A stretch of 64,000 nt of DNA from Diogma glabrata (GCA_963693315.1 OY856186.1:286766930-286830929), one strand, 5' to 3'; shown: positions 8,922 to 20,500, counted from the stretch's first letter. Notes: a model not told the origin generated them from the letters alone. Numbers and translations are program-made.

Positions 8922-9835
8922 CCCGAGCCATATATATTGATTTAGTTCCTGATTTAACAGCGGATTCCTTGATATTAACTATTCGAAATTGTAATTCCAG
9001 GAGAGGCCCAATTAAAAATCTTTACAGTGACTGCGGAACCAACATGAAAGGTGCGAATTTGGAACTAAAGGCAGCATTAGATGAAATCCAGATGACCCGA
9101 ATTCATCGTGAATGCGTAAAGACGCAAATCGAGTGGCATTTTAACCCGCCAGCTTCTCCACATATGGGAGGTTGTTGGGAGAGAATGATGAGGAGTGTGA
9201 AGTCCGTGCTGAACAAGCTTCTAAAAGAAAAACACCCAAAGGAACAATCACTTCGAAGTTTCTTATGTGAAGTGGAGGACGTAGTAAATTCAAGGCCATT
9301 AACTTACATTGCCCTTGAAAAGGATAGCGACGATGCAATTACTCCAAAACATTTCCTTAATCCATTCTTTCGAGGTGAAGCTACGCAACTTGGAGAATTC
9401 AGTAACGATCTAAGCTCACGCAAGCAGTGGCGAATGGTGCAGGAACTGTCTAATCATTTCTGGCGTCGATGGATGTTAGAGTACCTTCCAATGAGATCTA
9501 GAACATCAAAATGGCACGAAAAAGTGACTCCTTTGCAAGTGGGAGATATTGTCATAATCTGCGATAACACGACACCTAGAAACACATGGGAGAAAGCAGT
9601 CGTGGTAAAAGTTGGGCAGACTGTGAATGGGCAGATACGATCAGCCACAGTAAAAACCTCGCATGGATTACTCGTCAGACCAGCTGTTAAGTTGGCCAAA
9701 CTAGATATAAGAAAGGAACCGGTAAACCCACAGGTGTTTACAAGGGGCGGTGTTACGGACGATTCAAGTTTGGCGCAAAAAACGAATAACGTAGGGTGCG
9801 TTGAGGTCAACCGCCATGATGAAAATTTGACATAA
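8786..9835 (+). CDS. BEL/Pao Pol part 3: integrase core and C-terminus
   Basis: The meaningful part starts at about 8910. It includes TRAIYIDLVPDL, the second catalytic Asp in YSDCGTNMKGA and the third (Glu) in GGCWERMMRSVKSVL, i.e. a D,D-35-E type core. The C-terminal beta domain follows (VGDIVII...TWEKAVVVKVG). The frame runs into the 3' LTR, and the last 28 or so residues are LTR-encoded. The domains were seen intact here, but they are separated from part 2 by the frame break, so this copy cannot make integrase in one piece. Confidence 0.85.
   Translation: MFPSLWCRFVWANANSGEEKSRKTLGRLRLVYALFYYILLFTCLVTRAIYIDLVPDLTADSLILTIRNCNSRRGPIKNLYSDCGTNMKGANLELKAALDEIQMTRIHRECVKTQIEWHFNPPASPHMGGCWERMMRSVKSVLNKLLKEKHPKEQSLRSFLCEVEDVVNSRPLTYIALEKDSDDAITPKHFLNPFFRGEATQLGEFSNDLSSRKQWRMVQELSNHFWRRWMLEYLPMRSRTSKWHEKVTPLQVGDIVIICDNTTPRNTWEKAVVVKVGQTVNGQIRSATVKTSHGLLVRPAVKLAKLDIRKEPVNPQVFTRGGVTDDSSLAQKTNNVGCVEVNRHDENLT
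8881..8909 (+). other. 29-base AT-rich insertion breaking integrase
   Basis: The bases before it (GCCTTGTTTA) partly repeat inside it (GCCTTATTTTATT), and TTTA borders it on both sides. This looks like a local templated duplication. Its length is not a multiple of three, which explains the frame change between the second and third Pol frames. Confidence 0.6.
9742..9750 (+). other. BEL polypurine tract
   Basis: AAGGGGCGG immediately precedes the TG of the 3' LTR. It is a short, imperfect purine run in the expected place for plus-strand priming. Confidence 0.6.
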
Positions 9836-10346
9836 GCTAATTTGTTTTGTACAATAAATTTATAATTTCAAAGTGAGTCTAAAATCGAATTAGTTAGAAT
9901 TGGTTTAATTAAAATTAATTTGTTTATTTGAAATTAATTTGTTTATTTGAAATTAATTTGTTTATTTGAAATTAATTTGTTTAATTGAAGCTAATTTGTT
10001 TAGTACATTAAATTTACAAGTATTTCAAGTGAGTCTAAAATCAAATTAGGTTAGAATTTGTTTAATTAAAATTAATTTGTTTTGTACAGTAAAATTTATA
10101 AGTATTCCAAAATTGATTGGACGGTATTTAGTATACCGATTCAACGTGGGGAATTATTGTTAAATTCCATACCACAGATTCTGAAAGTAAGAATTAATTA
10201 TTTAAATATTACAAATGATACAAATATATGTAACAAATCATATTTTATTTGTAGGAGATAATAAATATTGCACATTATCAATTTGTGTATTATTATAACG
10301 TCTCGAATTACCACCACGTTGCAGACTTATAGTGTTAGAGTTAACA
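9751..10346 (+). repeat. 3' LTR of BEL/Pao element
   Basis: 596 bp. Equal to the 5' LTR except for C at 10142. It is followed by GTAAC (10347-10351), the target-site duplication, and then by the resumed Penelope sequence. Confidence 0.95.
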
Positions 10347-10680
10347 GTAACATACAATAAAACAACATTCAAAATAATGCAAAAAGCTTTAAAAAAAAAA
10401 TATGGATATATTGCGGCTTACAAAAACAAAAATAAAATAGAAAACTACCTAAAAACTAAAAAACCCAAAGCTTAGACAAAGGTGTTTATAAGCTTACCTG
10501 TGACGACTGCAGTAAATTTTATATAGGCCAGACGGGGAGGTCCTTCAAAAAAAGATTTATCGAGCACACCAATGAAATTAACAGAAGCGATCCAAAATCC
10601 AGATATGCCCAACATTTGAAAATAGAAAAACACAAATACACCAATATCAACACAAATTTAACCATATTACATAAAAAAAG
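10347..10680 (+). pseudogene. Penelope-like plus copy, second fragment (GIY-YIG part)
   Basis: Resumes the Penelope frame cut at 3413 and encodes the segment up to and including the GIY-YIG core (near 10482-10560), similar to the minus copy. It differs by small indels in A-runs (near 10390 and 10466) that break the frame. At 10680 it is interrupted by a 2 kb non-autonomous element. The remainder lies at 12739-12961. Confidence 0.8.
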
Positions 10681-12738
10681 TCCGAGCGGCAGGTATATCC
10701 GCTAGAAATAGGTAGATTTCGGGATCAGACAGTTATGTGTGCAATTAGAATCGGATTTATCAGATTACTTTAAAAAAAACTAAGATTAGATACAAATAAA
10801 ACTAACAATTCCTTTTAAAAAACATATTGTGAATTAATGGAAATGAATGTAAAATTAATTAAAATAGATATAAAATTAACTAAAATTATGCGAAATCTAC
10901 CTAAAAAAATTTAATTACCGCCACTGAGGTAGAGTACAAGATTTTTTTTTTTGTTGTTTTTCGTAGGAAGTTGGAAATTTTCACCGAAAACATTTGAAAC
11001 ACGACTTTAGCATTAAATAATTATATATCAAATAATTAAAATAATTATTCTTATTTTGTTGACTTATAATTTTTGTTGCAACTAACACTTCTAACAGTCT
11101 AGTTTAAACTAATTTAGAAACGATTATAAGGTGATAATTACCATTGCATAATTTCAACGGTTTTTTAAACCATTTTTTGCTTCTAATATGATTACAACTA
11201 TCCATACGCATACATCACATATATAGGTGCATACAACTACAACAACGCAAAACATTTTTTCCAACCAATATTTTCAACAAGTTAAGAACAATTTCCATAC
11301 ACACATTGTTTTAATTATCATTTCCATTTGCAGATCTATTATCTCTCTATTTCACGTATTTTACTAACATTTTCTTACATAAAAGTAAATACCTCATTAA
11401 ATATATGCAATCTTCTAAAAACCGCTTGGAAATTTAGTTTAACCCAAAATGCAATTCATTTTGGTAAATAGAAAATGTAATTTTTCTATGAAATCTACCT
11501 ATAAAAAAATCTAGCTAAAAAAATATTAGAAAAACATTATCAATCTCATAATATTCAAATGTTGTTTTTTTTAAACAATTCGAAAACAAAACAAATACCT
11601 ATAAACAAAAACCAATACTTAACTCCTTCTTTTCATTTTCCCACAATTTTTGTTTTTTTTTTAAATAGACAAAGAAAAAAAACTTTAATTTGATTTTAGG
11701 GGTGATGTATGTAGTTTTATCTATCTACAATAAATTTATTTTAAGGTTGTTTGGGATTACGGTTATTTTGTTTAATGTTTATAAGTTTAACACTTATCTG
11801 TAATTATTTAGTCTAATTGATTGGTAAAAATACGTTTCATATACTTAATTTTTTAAGCGCCCATTGTATGCATGAATTTAGATATGATTTGTTTTGTGTT
11901 TTTATTTATTTATTTTTCAATTTTTTTCGGTTTTTATAATTTTCTTAGTGGTATTCACTGGCTTTAGATTTTTCACACAATAGGTGTAGTATAATGCTTA
12001 TAAAATTGGAACCTATTTTGTTAGAATGTTGAAAATCTCTGACGTTATAAATGAAAAATGTATCTAAGAGAAAATAGGATTTTAAACAACATAAACTCAA
12101 AAATGATGAAAGCATAGCCGTTTGCGTTTGTATTGGTTTCAACAAACTTAGCGGCTCAACCTCTGGACTTGGATCATTTTTTTTTTAAATTCTGGAAAGA
12201 TTTATATTTGAAGTACGTGAAAAAAAGTTTTCAAATATGAGCTTGGCCATTTCAGCTAGATCAAGGGCAGCAAAGTTTAGTAAATTTTTAAAACAGCTGA
12301 TTTTTGAGGAACCTGAAACGCCAAAGTTGTCATCTGGATAAAAATGATAGAAAAAGGTTCAAATATTCAATATTTTTAAATTTTATTAAAATATTATTAT
12401 TAAAACGGAAGTTATAGCGCCCTAGATTATTCGACTTTTTAGGCTCTAGCCGCTTAACCGGTACCCGGATATGGCCAGTTCTCGAACTTGTCCAAGACAT
12501 TATTTGCCGAAACATACACAGAAAATTATTTTGGTGTAGGTCGAAAAATGCGACCGTGAGAGTGCCGCTAAATTCCGTTATACCTCATATCGTTATATAT
12601 ATATATATATATACATATAATTTTTTTTTTTGTTTTTCCATCTCCGCTTATCACATATAGTCGTTTGGCATCAAAATTTTTCCGAAATTCCGAGATGAAG
12701 CCCATTGCAATAGGTAGATTTTTATATGAAATCTACCT
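10681..12738. mobile_element. Non-autonomous DNA element with AGGTAGATTTC ends
   Basis: Inserted into Penelope with the 5-bp duplication AAAAG (10676-10680 and 12739-12743). AGGTAGATTTCGGG occurs near the left end; the right end is a hairpin, AGGTAGATTT...AAATCTACCT (12715-12738). A second, shorter copy lies at 35382-36610 and shares both ends and the stretch around 12145-12715. No long reading frame was found in either copy. It contains a TA microsatellite at about 12594-12612. Confidence 0.7.
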
Positions 12739-12961
12739 AAAAGAAAGGGACAACATCTAGACAGACTGGAAGAAATAGAAATATATAAACATAAAAACAA
12801 TAACAACATTTTAAATGATAAAATCAATGACGTAAGTCGAAATCGATATTCTGTAAATTAAAAATAAAATCAAATTGTTACTATAAGGAAGTATATTATT
12901 ATTAATAAAATAAAATTAAAAATAAACAGTAAAAAGTATATTTTTAAATATTGCATTTTAA
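12739..12961 (+). mobile_element. Penelope-like plus copy, 3' end
   Basis: Starts with the codons for GQHLDRLEEIEIYKHKNNN and the stop region, then the 3' untranslated part (GACGTAAGTCGAAATCG ...) matching 1808-2385 in inverse orientation. It shows the intact sequence that was split by MITEs in the minus copy. Confidence 0.8.
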
Positions 12962-13374
12962 TTCAAAAGTGATAAAAGCACACGAACAGTGAAAAATATG
13001 GATAACCATAATAACACATATATATTATAGTTTTAATACAATAATTAGACCAAAAACAATTCAGCTATGTTCCTGAAACTTTAATACAAACGTTTCCCAG
13101 TTTTATGTACAAACAAAAAAAAATGTTTTTCTCACAGTAGACGTTTCAAATTATGACTACCGTAATAAGCAATAGCAACAACAACAAATTTTCAACTTTT
13201 GTTCCTTCTTGGATAGACAGTTTTGTTTACGTCTATTTCTGTTTATATATTTTGTTTCCTAATTTTTTGAGAAACATATGGGAAACATTTTTAACAAAAA
13301 TTGTAATTACATATTTGTTTCTTGAGCAATTTTTTGTGTGATTCCAGATTCGATTCCACGACTTCTGAATAACA
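12962..13374. other. AT-rich stretch without recognised feature
   Basis: No recognisable coding sequence. A 62-codon frame at 13153-13341 is low-complexity and hydrophobic only because of T-runs. Nothing else was seen. Confidence 0.4.
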
Positions 13375-13880
13375 GGAACAGTTAGAAAATAAATTTGAAT
13401 CTTTGATTTTGAATTAATTTTTGGAATATTTTTAGAATTTTGAACAGAGTTTCAATCTTTGATTTTGTTATAATTTTTGCAATATTTTTGGCATTTTGGG
13501 AAAAGTTTAAGTTTTTAATTTTGTTATAATTATTGCAATATTTTAAGAGTTCTAGGAAAAGTTTTAATTTTTGATTTTGTTATATTTCTTGCATTAATTT
13601 TGGAATTTTTAAAATAGTTTCAATTTTTGATTTTTTAATAATTTTTAGAAAATTTTTGGGATGTTGAAAAAGTTTAAATTTTGGATTTTAGTATAATTTT
13701 TGGAATATTTTTAGAATTTTGAAAAAGTTTTTTTGTACTTTTACAAAGAATTTTATGTTTAATATTCATGGCTCCCCAAAACTTAAAACAATGTTTTTGT
13801 TAATCTACAATATCCTTTATCTTTTGTACAAAATATTTTTATTTCAAAACTTTTAAAATTTTTAATTTTGATTGAACAAA
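13375..13880 (+). repeat. Degenerate 55-65 bp tandem repeats, dispersed family
   Basis: About six units built on the pattern TTTTTGATTTTGTTATAATTTTTGCAATATTTTTAGAATTTTG..AAAAGTTT, running to about 13735. They are followed by a unique tail (ACAAAGA...CCCAAAACTTAAAACAATGT). The same array plus tail is found at 54000-54580 and 57560-58140, which marks this as a fragment of that larger repeat family. Confidence 0.6.
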
Positions 13881-14079
13881 TCTTTTTTAAATATTTTGCT
13901 TGCGGCGAATAAAAAATATAGTATATGATGCACGGACGTAAGTCATTTTAAATGTGGGTGCAAATCTCGGTAGGCACTTCGATTCGCAAACTCCACATAC
14001 GTCCAAAAACCTTAGCTTTCTGTCCTTTCATCTTAATGTACTATAATTAGTTTCTACTGGCATATTAATAAAACTTTTG

Positions 14080-14119
14080 AATATGTCTACCCTAGTTTCA
14101 GAAGCACGTTTCGCCACTG
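14080..14119. mobile_element. hAT-like right terminus
   Basis: Ends GCACGTTTCGCCACTG, the inverse of a CAGTGGCGAAACGTGC terminus, with GTCTACCCT just inside. It pairs tentatively with the left end at 1266. Confidence 0.35.
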
Positions 14120-14546
14120 CGGTAAACCCAGCTGTAAAAAAGTTATATCTAAATATGTCAAGGAAATATTCTTTTGTAACACAGGTGATTTACTTGGAAT
14201 AATAAAGATCACAAAAATATTATCCTTTTCTTTTATACAAAAATCCAATATTCAACAATATCAGTACAGGAGTAGACTGGGGAAAAATTAAACAGTGTCA
14301 AGAAAAGACAGCAAGCTTACCATACCAACCTTGTCAAAGTCAGGGACACATCTATAGGAAGTATGGGGAGCTTTGGAGATCACAAGAGACATGATTATGA
14401 ACACATGATGCGTGATCCCAGGTATCCAGGATTGATTGTGAGCCCTGACAAGCGATTCATCGTTTTGTTACGGTAAAGCAAAAACGAAGTGCTCAAATTC
14501 TATAAATATTAAAGAAACGAGGAAATCCAACAAGAAACTATAAGTA

Positions 14547-14653
14547 TTTTCGTTAATTCATTCGAAATATTCTGATTGTTCTAATTTACACTGAAAAAAT
14601 TAGAAATTATTAAAATTAGAACAATCAGAAAATTTCGAATGAATTAACGAAAA
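14547..14653. repeat. Hairpin MITE about 107 bp
   Basis: TTTTCGTTAATTCATTCGAA at the left is inverted at the right (TTCGAATGAATTAACGAAAA). The inner arms TCTGATTGTTCTAATTT and AAATTAGAACAATCAGA also match, leaving a loop of about 20 bases. A small foldback element between transposon debris and LSm2. Confidence 0.6.
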
Positions 14654-14742
14654 CACCCTATTCTAAAAACAAAAAAAATTTACTTTGTTTAATCGTATTT
14701 CAATTTAATTTAACAAAAATAAATACATTTTTCCCCTAACAT

Positions 14743-15147
14743 TTACCGAGTACTGACAACAGCTTCTTTTCGAGCCGCATCCTGTAACAATTGTGTATCC
14801 ACTTCATCACCCGGCAGCTGAACATATCGAACAACAGATCCACGAATGAAACAATTCTTCACTGATAACATATGTGGATATTTATCAGAATCTGTAACTG
14901 TGATATCGGTTAGCTTAATATTTAAATATTGATCAACCGAATGTAAAGTCCCGCATATACTATAAAAACAAATATTTTATGTTTAGGTTAAAAATAATAT
15001 TTTCGACATCTAACCTCAAATCATTTTTTAATTCAACGACCACATCTTTTCCAACTAATGACTTAAAAAACGAATAAAATAACTAAATAAAAACATTATT
15101 GAAATTAGTATTTAACATTTTATAAACAATATAAATTAGCCTACCAT
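14743..15147 (-). CDS. LSm2: U6 snRNA-associated Sm-like protein LSm2
   Basis: A complete 95-residue Sm-fold protein in three coding exons: 15145-15147 (the ATG alone), 15015-15082 and 14743-14959. All introns are GT-AG (62 and 55 bases) and phases join perfectly. The product has Sm1 (GKDVVVELKNDL, CGTLHSVDQYLNIKLTDI) and Sm2 (FIRGSVVRYVQLP) motifs and ends AARKEAVVSTR, as expected for LSm2, which is 95 residues in animals. LSm2 is part of the cytoplasmic LSm1-7 ring (mRNA decapping and decay) and the nuclear LSm2-8 ring (binds the U6 snRNA 3' end). Identity is by sequence recognition; paralogues LSm3-8 differ in the N-terminal FYSFFKSL segment seen here. It is on the same strand as Pep and TrpA1. 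Confidence 0.95.
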
Positions 15148-15237
15148 TTTGTGTTTACAAAACTAAAACTGACAGTTAGATGTCAAACACTACCGCTGTG
15201 GTTCTAAAAGTATAGGTGAATAACACATTAGGTGAAT

Positions 15238-16451
15238 ATATAGGGCGATTTTTCTGTTCCGGTGTTTACCGCAATGGCGCTGCAAAAAGGGGATAAGAGA
15301 ATAAATTCAAAAACTTTTATATGGGATTTCATACAAAACACAACTTGAATAATTAGAAAAATTATCTATGAAACTTCTTATTTTACTACAATGAAATAAT
15401 TTAAATTTGTTTATGAACTATTATTGACTATATATTAAGCATAATATGTAAAATATTTTATTTTTTCTGTCCGTAAAACAAATACGAAAATGGGTTAAAT
15501 TTTTCATACAACTTTGTAAGGGAAATTTTGGCAATTTTTATGTTTCTTTTTTGACAGATTTAAAAATAATATTTTATAAACTACGCTTAATATATAGTCA
15601 ATAATACTTTATAATCAAATTAAAATTGTGCAATGGTGGTAAAATGAGGAATTTCTTAGATAACTTTTAAAATTATTCAAGTTGTGTTTTGTATGGAATC
15701 CCATATAAAATTTTTGTGATTTTATATCTTATCCAGCGTTGCCACTCAAAAAAATTAAAATGTATCCAATTTTATAAAAAAATGTATCCAAATGTATCCA
15801 CTTTTTTGAAAAAATGAAACATGATTATTTGATATTGCTAAAGGACTAATTACAATATATGTTTAGTACAATTCAGTATCCTGATCACATTTATTTATAA
15901 TATAACAACAAAAAAATCACATTAATTCAAATTTTATCTGATGATTTTTATATGTGTTTTATTTGATGAATAAATTCCATATACATTTTTTGCACAGTTT
16001 TTGTCACCTCCAAAAATTCCGCTTTTTCCAGTTTATTGTATGCTAAAAATGATTGTACTGCATATCCCATACTTATTTCAGACAATTGTATATGGTTTTC
16101 TTTTAAATTATTAAAAAACAAGTGATCGATTTTCAAAAACTGTTTAAAATTAGTTACACTGCTCGCCAATTTCTGATACTTTTTCTTCCACAAAAAGAGA
16201 ATAGACGAACAATATAACAAATTTCATAAACATTTTCAAAGTTTTTGGAAATCCAACACAGCTAAAGGCATATTAATAAAATGTATCCATTCTAGCAGTT
16301 TTGTGATTTTTTTGTATCCAGTATCCATTTAATAAATTTTTCAAATAATGTATCCAAATGGATACAAATGTATCCAAGTGGCAACGCTGATCTTATCCCC
16401 TTTTTGCAGCGCCATTGCGGTGAACACCGGAACAGAAAAATCGCCCCTATA
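15238..16451. mobile_element. Foldback-type MITE with long inverted ends, split by a hAT
   Basis: The left end (15243-15305) and the inverse of the right end (16395-16446) share GGGCGATTTTTCTGTTCCGG and the following GTGTT.ACCGCAATGGCGCTG. The homology continues as a long palindrome: 15290-15400 is inverse to about 15640-15732 (GGGATAAGA ... AACACAACTTGAATAATT). The original element was thus about 550 bp and mostly palindromic. It was opened by the hAT insertion at 15734-16389. Confidence 0.75.
15734..16389. mobile_element. hAT-type insertion with 8-bp duplication ATCTTATC
   Basis: 656 bp. It starts CAGCGTTGCCACT and ends AGTGGCAACGCTG (perfect inverse), flanked by ATCTTATC at 15726-15733 and 16390-16397. 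GTATCCA motifs are repeated near both ends (subterminal repeats). A 90-residue minus-strand frame (15948-16220) lies in the middle; it could be a relic of a transposase fragment, but I cannot match it to a family. An 8-bp duplication and CAG...CTG ends fit hAT. Confidence 0.8.
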
Positions 16452-17104
16452 TTGAAAACCTCAAATGTTCATCAATAGATATCATTGTAGAAATTTTTCG
16501 GTTCCGGTGCTCATCCAAAACCTCCAATATTCTTCAAGCTCAATTCATTGATGCCATATCAAAAAAACAATGAACATTGCCATATGCAAAAAATTGGATG
16601 TGTTCCCAAACTAAGATCGAACGAACTAGTTCGTTTATTTTTTCGATGCTACCTAGTTCATTAGTTCAAATCAACCGTTTTTCGTGTCATAAAATAATCG
16701 ATCAATTAATTAATTTATCAAACGATTTCACAATTTAGTAGATTTAGAGACAATATTTATAGTGTAAATAATATAATATTTTACCAATTAATAGTAATCG
16801 GTAATTTTATTGAAATATTTGAATCTTTAGTTTTATGTCGTTTTCGTTTTGCCAGATTTTTTTATAAAAAAAAATTATGAAAAAATTTGATCTACGTAGT
16901 TTTGTAGTTGTGTTTGTGAACATTCATTTAATGTTTTTGTAATTAATAGTAATAAATAAAATAATTTTTTATTAATTTTTAATTTAAATAAAACATTTAT
17001 TTAAACAATAACTATTTCACTTTAAAAAAATAATAAGTAAATGGAGTCTTGTTTGTTTACAGACAAGTGTTTAAGATTAACATTCAACACACGTATAAAC
17101 ACAT
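16452..17104. other. AT-rich intergenic stretch with a small repeat
   Basis: 16515-16600 (CCTCCAATATTC ... ATGCCATATCAAAAAAACAATGAACAT) resembles 42870-42927, so a dispersed repeat is present. 16613-16680 has ACTAGTTCGTTT/CTAGTTCATTAG motifs. No gene was seen. Confidence 0.4.
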
Positions 17105-17243
17105 AAGCAGGCTACAGACCTTCAATCAATTCGAAAACGAAAATAAATGAAATAAAAGTTAGTGTAAAAATCCCCTAAATTTTATTTCGATTATTTTCGT
17201 TTTCAATTGATTGGCAAATTGATTGAAGGTCTGTAGCCTGCTT
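17105..17243. mobile_element. MITE with 27-bp inverted ends
   Basis: About 139 bp. The left end AAGCAGGCTACAGACCTTCA is followed by ATCAATT, and the right end is its inverse. It is non-coding and lies about 270 bases downstream of the Pep stop. The target duplication is unclear. Confidence 0.7.
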
Positions 17244-17514
17244 TTCATACAAAGCATTAACAATTCATAGAACACTCATTAATATAACAAAAAAAAATTT
17301 ACTCAAAATTTTGTGATATACATTTATTTTATCTTCCAATTGATTATACATATTTATATAATGTACTTTTAATCTTTGCAAATAAAATTTTTGCATAATG
17401 GACTGACGACTATTTTTAAAATACTTTTGTATAGTTTAATTTTAAAACTTACAGTAAAACTAACTGTAGATAAATTAAAATATATAAAAAAAAATTGTTT
17501 AGATAATATTGGAA

Positions 17515-20500
17515 CTAATATCTATTGAATCGACCGCGTCCTCCACGGTTTCCTCCGCCACCACCACGATTTTGATTACGATTTCCTCCAGCTGATCTAT
17601 TATTTTGATTTCTTTGTGGTTGAGTTCTTGGTGTAGCTGGTGTGGCGATCGCTGCTTCTTTAACTGGTGTAGCTGGTTCTGATGTTACAGATTCTGTTAC
17701 TGATTCATTAACCTTTTCTTCTGTATCGTCTAAAACCTCCACTTTTTCAACTTTTACATCTGCAATTTCAATTACTTCAACATCATCCGATTTCGCTGTT
17801 CCATTCGTTTCTGTAACACTATTGTCAGCCACTGTGGTCACACTTTCATTTCCGTTTGCTTTAGAAAAAAGATATAATGTAGAAATTATAATTTATTAAT
17901 AATTAGTTTCTTACCAGCAGCTTTTTCTTCATCATCAGCAGTAGCTTCAGACGGATCATATAACTCAGCACCTTCATCCATTTTCTCAGTCTGTTCATTA
18001 TTTAACGCTTCTGCTTCATCTTCCAATTTTTGTCTCTTACGTCGTTCTTCTTCTTCAGCAGCAGCCTCAGCACGCCTTTGAGCGATTTTAGTTTCACTTG
18101 CTTTTTCGTTTAAAAATTTGACGAATTGACGATAATGGTAGATTGTTCTGGAATGAATTTCTGCTGTTTTTTCTGTATCAAAGAAACGTCCACATAATCT
18201 GCATTCATAGCATTCTAATTTTGCAATCATGCTGGAAGCCAGAGGACGTGTATGATTGTATTTTGGAATTTTGGTATCAACTTCAATGGGAATTACATTT
18301 CCTTCAATAAAATCAAGAATGACATCTTCTGGTTCAACAACCTTTTCGACAGCTGCTTCACCCTCAACTTTTTCTCCATCGGTCGCTTCGGTAGCTTCGC
18401 CATTTTCAGTCTCCATTGCTTCACCTTTCTCGCCATCGGCTGCAACTTCACCTTCAACAACAACTTTTTCTTTCTTCTCTTCTTTTTCTGGTTTCAAACC
18501 TGGAAGCTCATCAGCCTCGGTCATTATGTTCAATTGATTTTTTTTCTTATCAAAACGACTGGCTTTCTTTGAAATTTTCTGCATATGCTCTGGAGACAAT
18601 AAATGATCATCAAAATCAGTTCGATTAGGATACTCAATAATGCAGTCAGTACATTTTGGATGCAAGAATTTCTTCAAATTTAAATGCCCTTCAGTTTTAC
18701 GATGAGAAGTTAAGTTACCATAAAAATGGAGGTCACACATTGTGCAATAGTCACGATGTTGATTACTTGCTTTAATATTTTTGCCTAATCGTTTCATTCG
18801 ATCGATTTCAATTGATTTTAATTGTTCCATTATTTTAGCTTCTTGACGAATCATGTTTGCACGTAGACGATAACTCTCTTCAATTCCTTCCTTCATCATT
18901 TGATGACTACGTCCTTTAATATGATTTTCGAAGGATGTCGAGTCCCACATATGTTTCATACACATATGACAGTAAAACAAATCATTTGGTATGTTTGCAT
19001 ATGGTGAATCGCGACGTTTATTTTTGCGAGAACCTCCATTTTGGACATTCTCCTTTCCATCACTAAATTAATAATAGTAAACCATTAGTATAAAAGTATA
19101 TAAGTAAAAATTATATAATATTCCCATGTCATAAAAAATTTGCTATATATTTTGTCAAATGTCATTTCTTATCCCCATGCAATTCGGTTTCCCCCAGTCA
19201 ACAAAATCTTTATCAAACTAAAATTCTTGAATCCAAAAATTTTAATTTATCATTTGAATTTTTTTATGTGAAAATATGGGAATAAATATATAGATTTGGT
19301 ATGTTTTCTATGGAGAGTAAAAATAAATTAAAATATAAATTTTTGACGATTATATATAAAAAATATATAATCAATTGTGGAAAATGGTTTTTCATATGTA
19401 CATTTTCATTTAATTTTTATATAAAAGAAAGGAAATAAGGCAATCATACTGGTTACTTAAAATATATTGAAAAACCTTATTTTTTTTAAAAATAATTTTT
19501 TTTGTTTGCTATAATTTTAGAAAAAATTTTCAAAGAAAACAAAATTTCAGTTTAATTTTTTCGCTTACCTTTCTTTTTTATTAGCATTATCAGCTGAAGC
19601 ATCCGTTTTATTAGAATTCTTAGCCAAAACATTCTTGGCACGATCTTTAGAATTCGGTTTACGTACGCCACCTTTAGATCGGGGTCCACCTCCTTGGCGA
19701 CGATTTCGGTTTGAACCAGAATTGCGATTGCCGATCTAGTTATGAAAAATTTGACCAGACACAAGAATCAGGTCGAAGATTTTATTTTATTAGAAATAAA
19801 ACATTCGTTTTGAAAAAAAAAGAATTTGACTTATTTTTGTGGTCAGATCAAAAATAATGAAAATATTTTTTATAATCTTTTAATTGAATGAAATCTAAGA
19901 ACATAATTATACTAATAAATGTACTTATATTTATTTATTGTTAAAAGGCGAAGTGAAAATATTCGTAGATAAAATCGGGATATGGAAATTCGAGTTCATT
20001 GGTGTCATATATGAAATTGAATTTGTCAAACATTAATCTAATAAGAAATTCTGAGAAAAATAATTAAATTAAAATTAACAAGAAATCACACGAAAATTTG
20101 GTAAGCGTGTATTGAAAATTTACAAAATATTTAATTAAATTTTGCATTTAAAATGCTAAATAACCTAAATTATACATTCAAAAGTAAGAACAATTATATA
20201 TGAAATTCTGAGAACACAGGAACAATCATCAATTTTCATATACAAACACCAATTACTTTCGAATACTCACCATAAAAAAAAAGAGAAGTTTTTTTGCATA
20301 CATAAATAAGAGATGTTTTTGGAGAGTTAAATTTTCTTGATGTTGACGAGAATTATATCGATTGATTTTTTTCCCCCATTTTGTTTTTAAAAAATATACA
20401 TATATGAAAAGAAAAATAAGTTACTCACCGAACGACCCATTCTATCATCATATCGATCGTAATCGTCGAAGTCCCGGTATCCATATCCGCCTCCTCCTCT

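Larger units (their letters stand above)
3414..10346 (+). mobile_element. Full-length BEL/Pao LTR retrotransposon
   Basis: 6,933 bp, bounded by two 596-bp LTRs (TG...CA) and the 5-bp duplication GTAAC (3409-3413 and 10347-10351). It carries a primer binding site, a gag with PHD finger and zinc knuckles, and protease, RT, RNase H and integrase in BEL order. Coding is spread over three frames after gag because of breaks near 5205, 8150 and 8870. The LTRs differ at one position in my comparison (T3805 against C10142), so the insertion is recent. It sits inside the plus Penelope copy. Confidence 0.95.

Noticed and set aside
18252..18628. Three overlapping plus-strand open frames opposite Pep exon 3
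   Set aside because: They mirror the Glu/Lys-rich acidic region of Pep on the other strand; Ser/Phe-rich composition is what antisense of that region gives.
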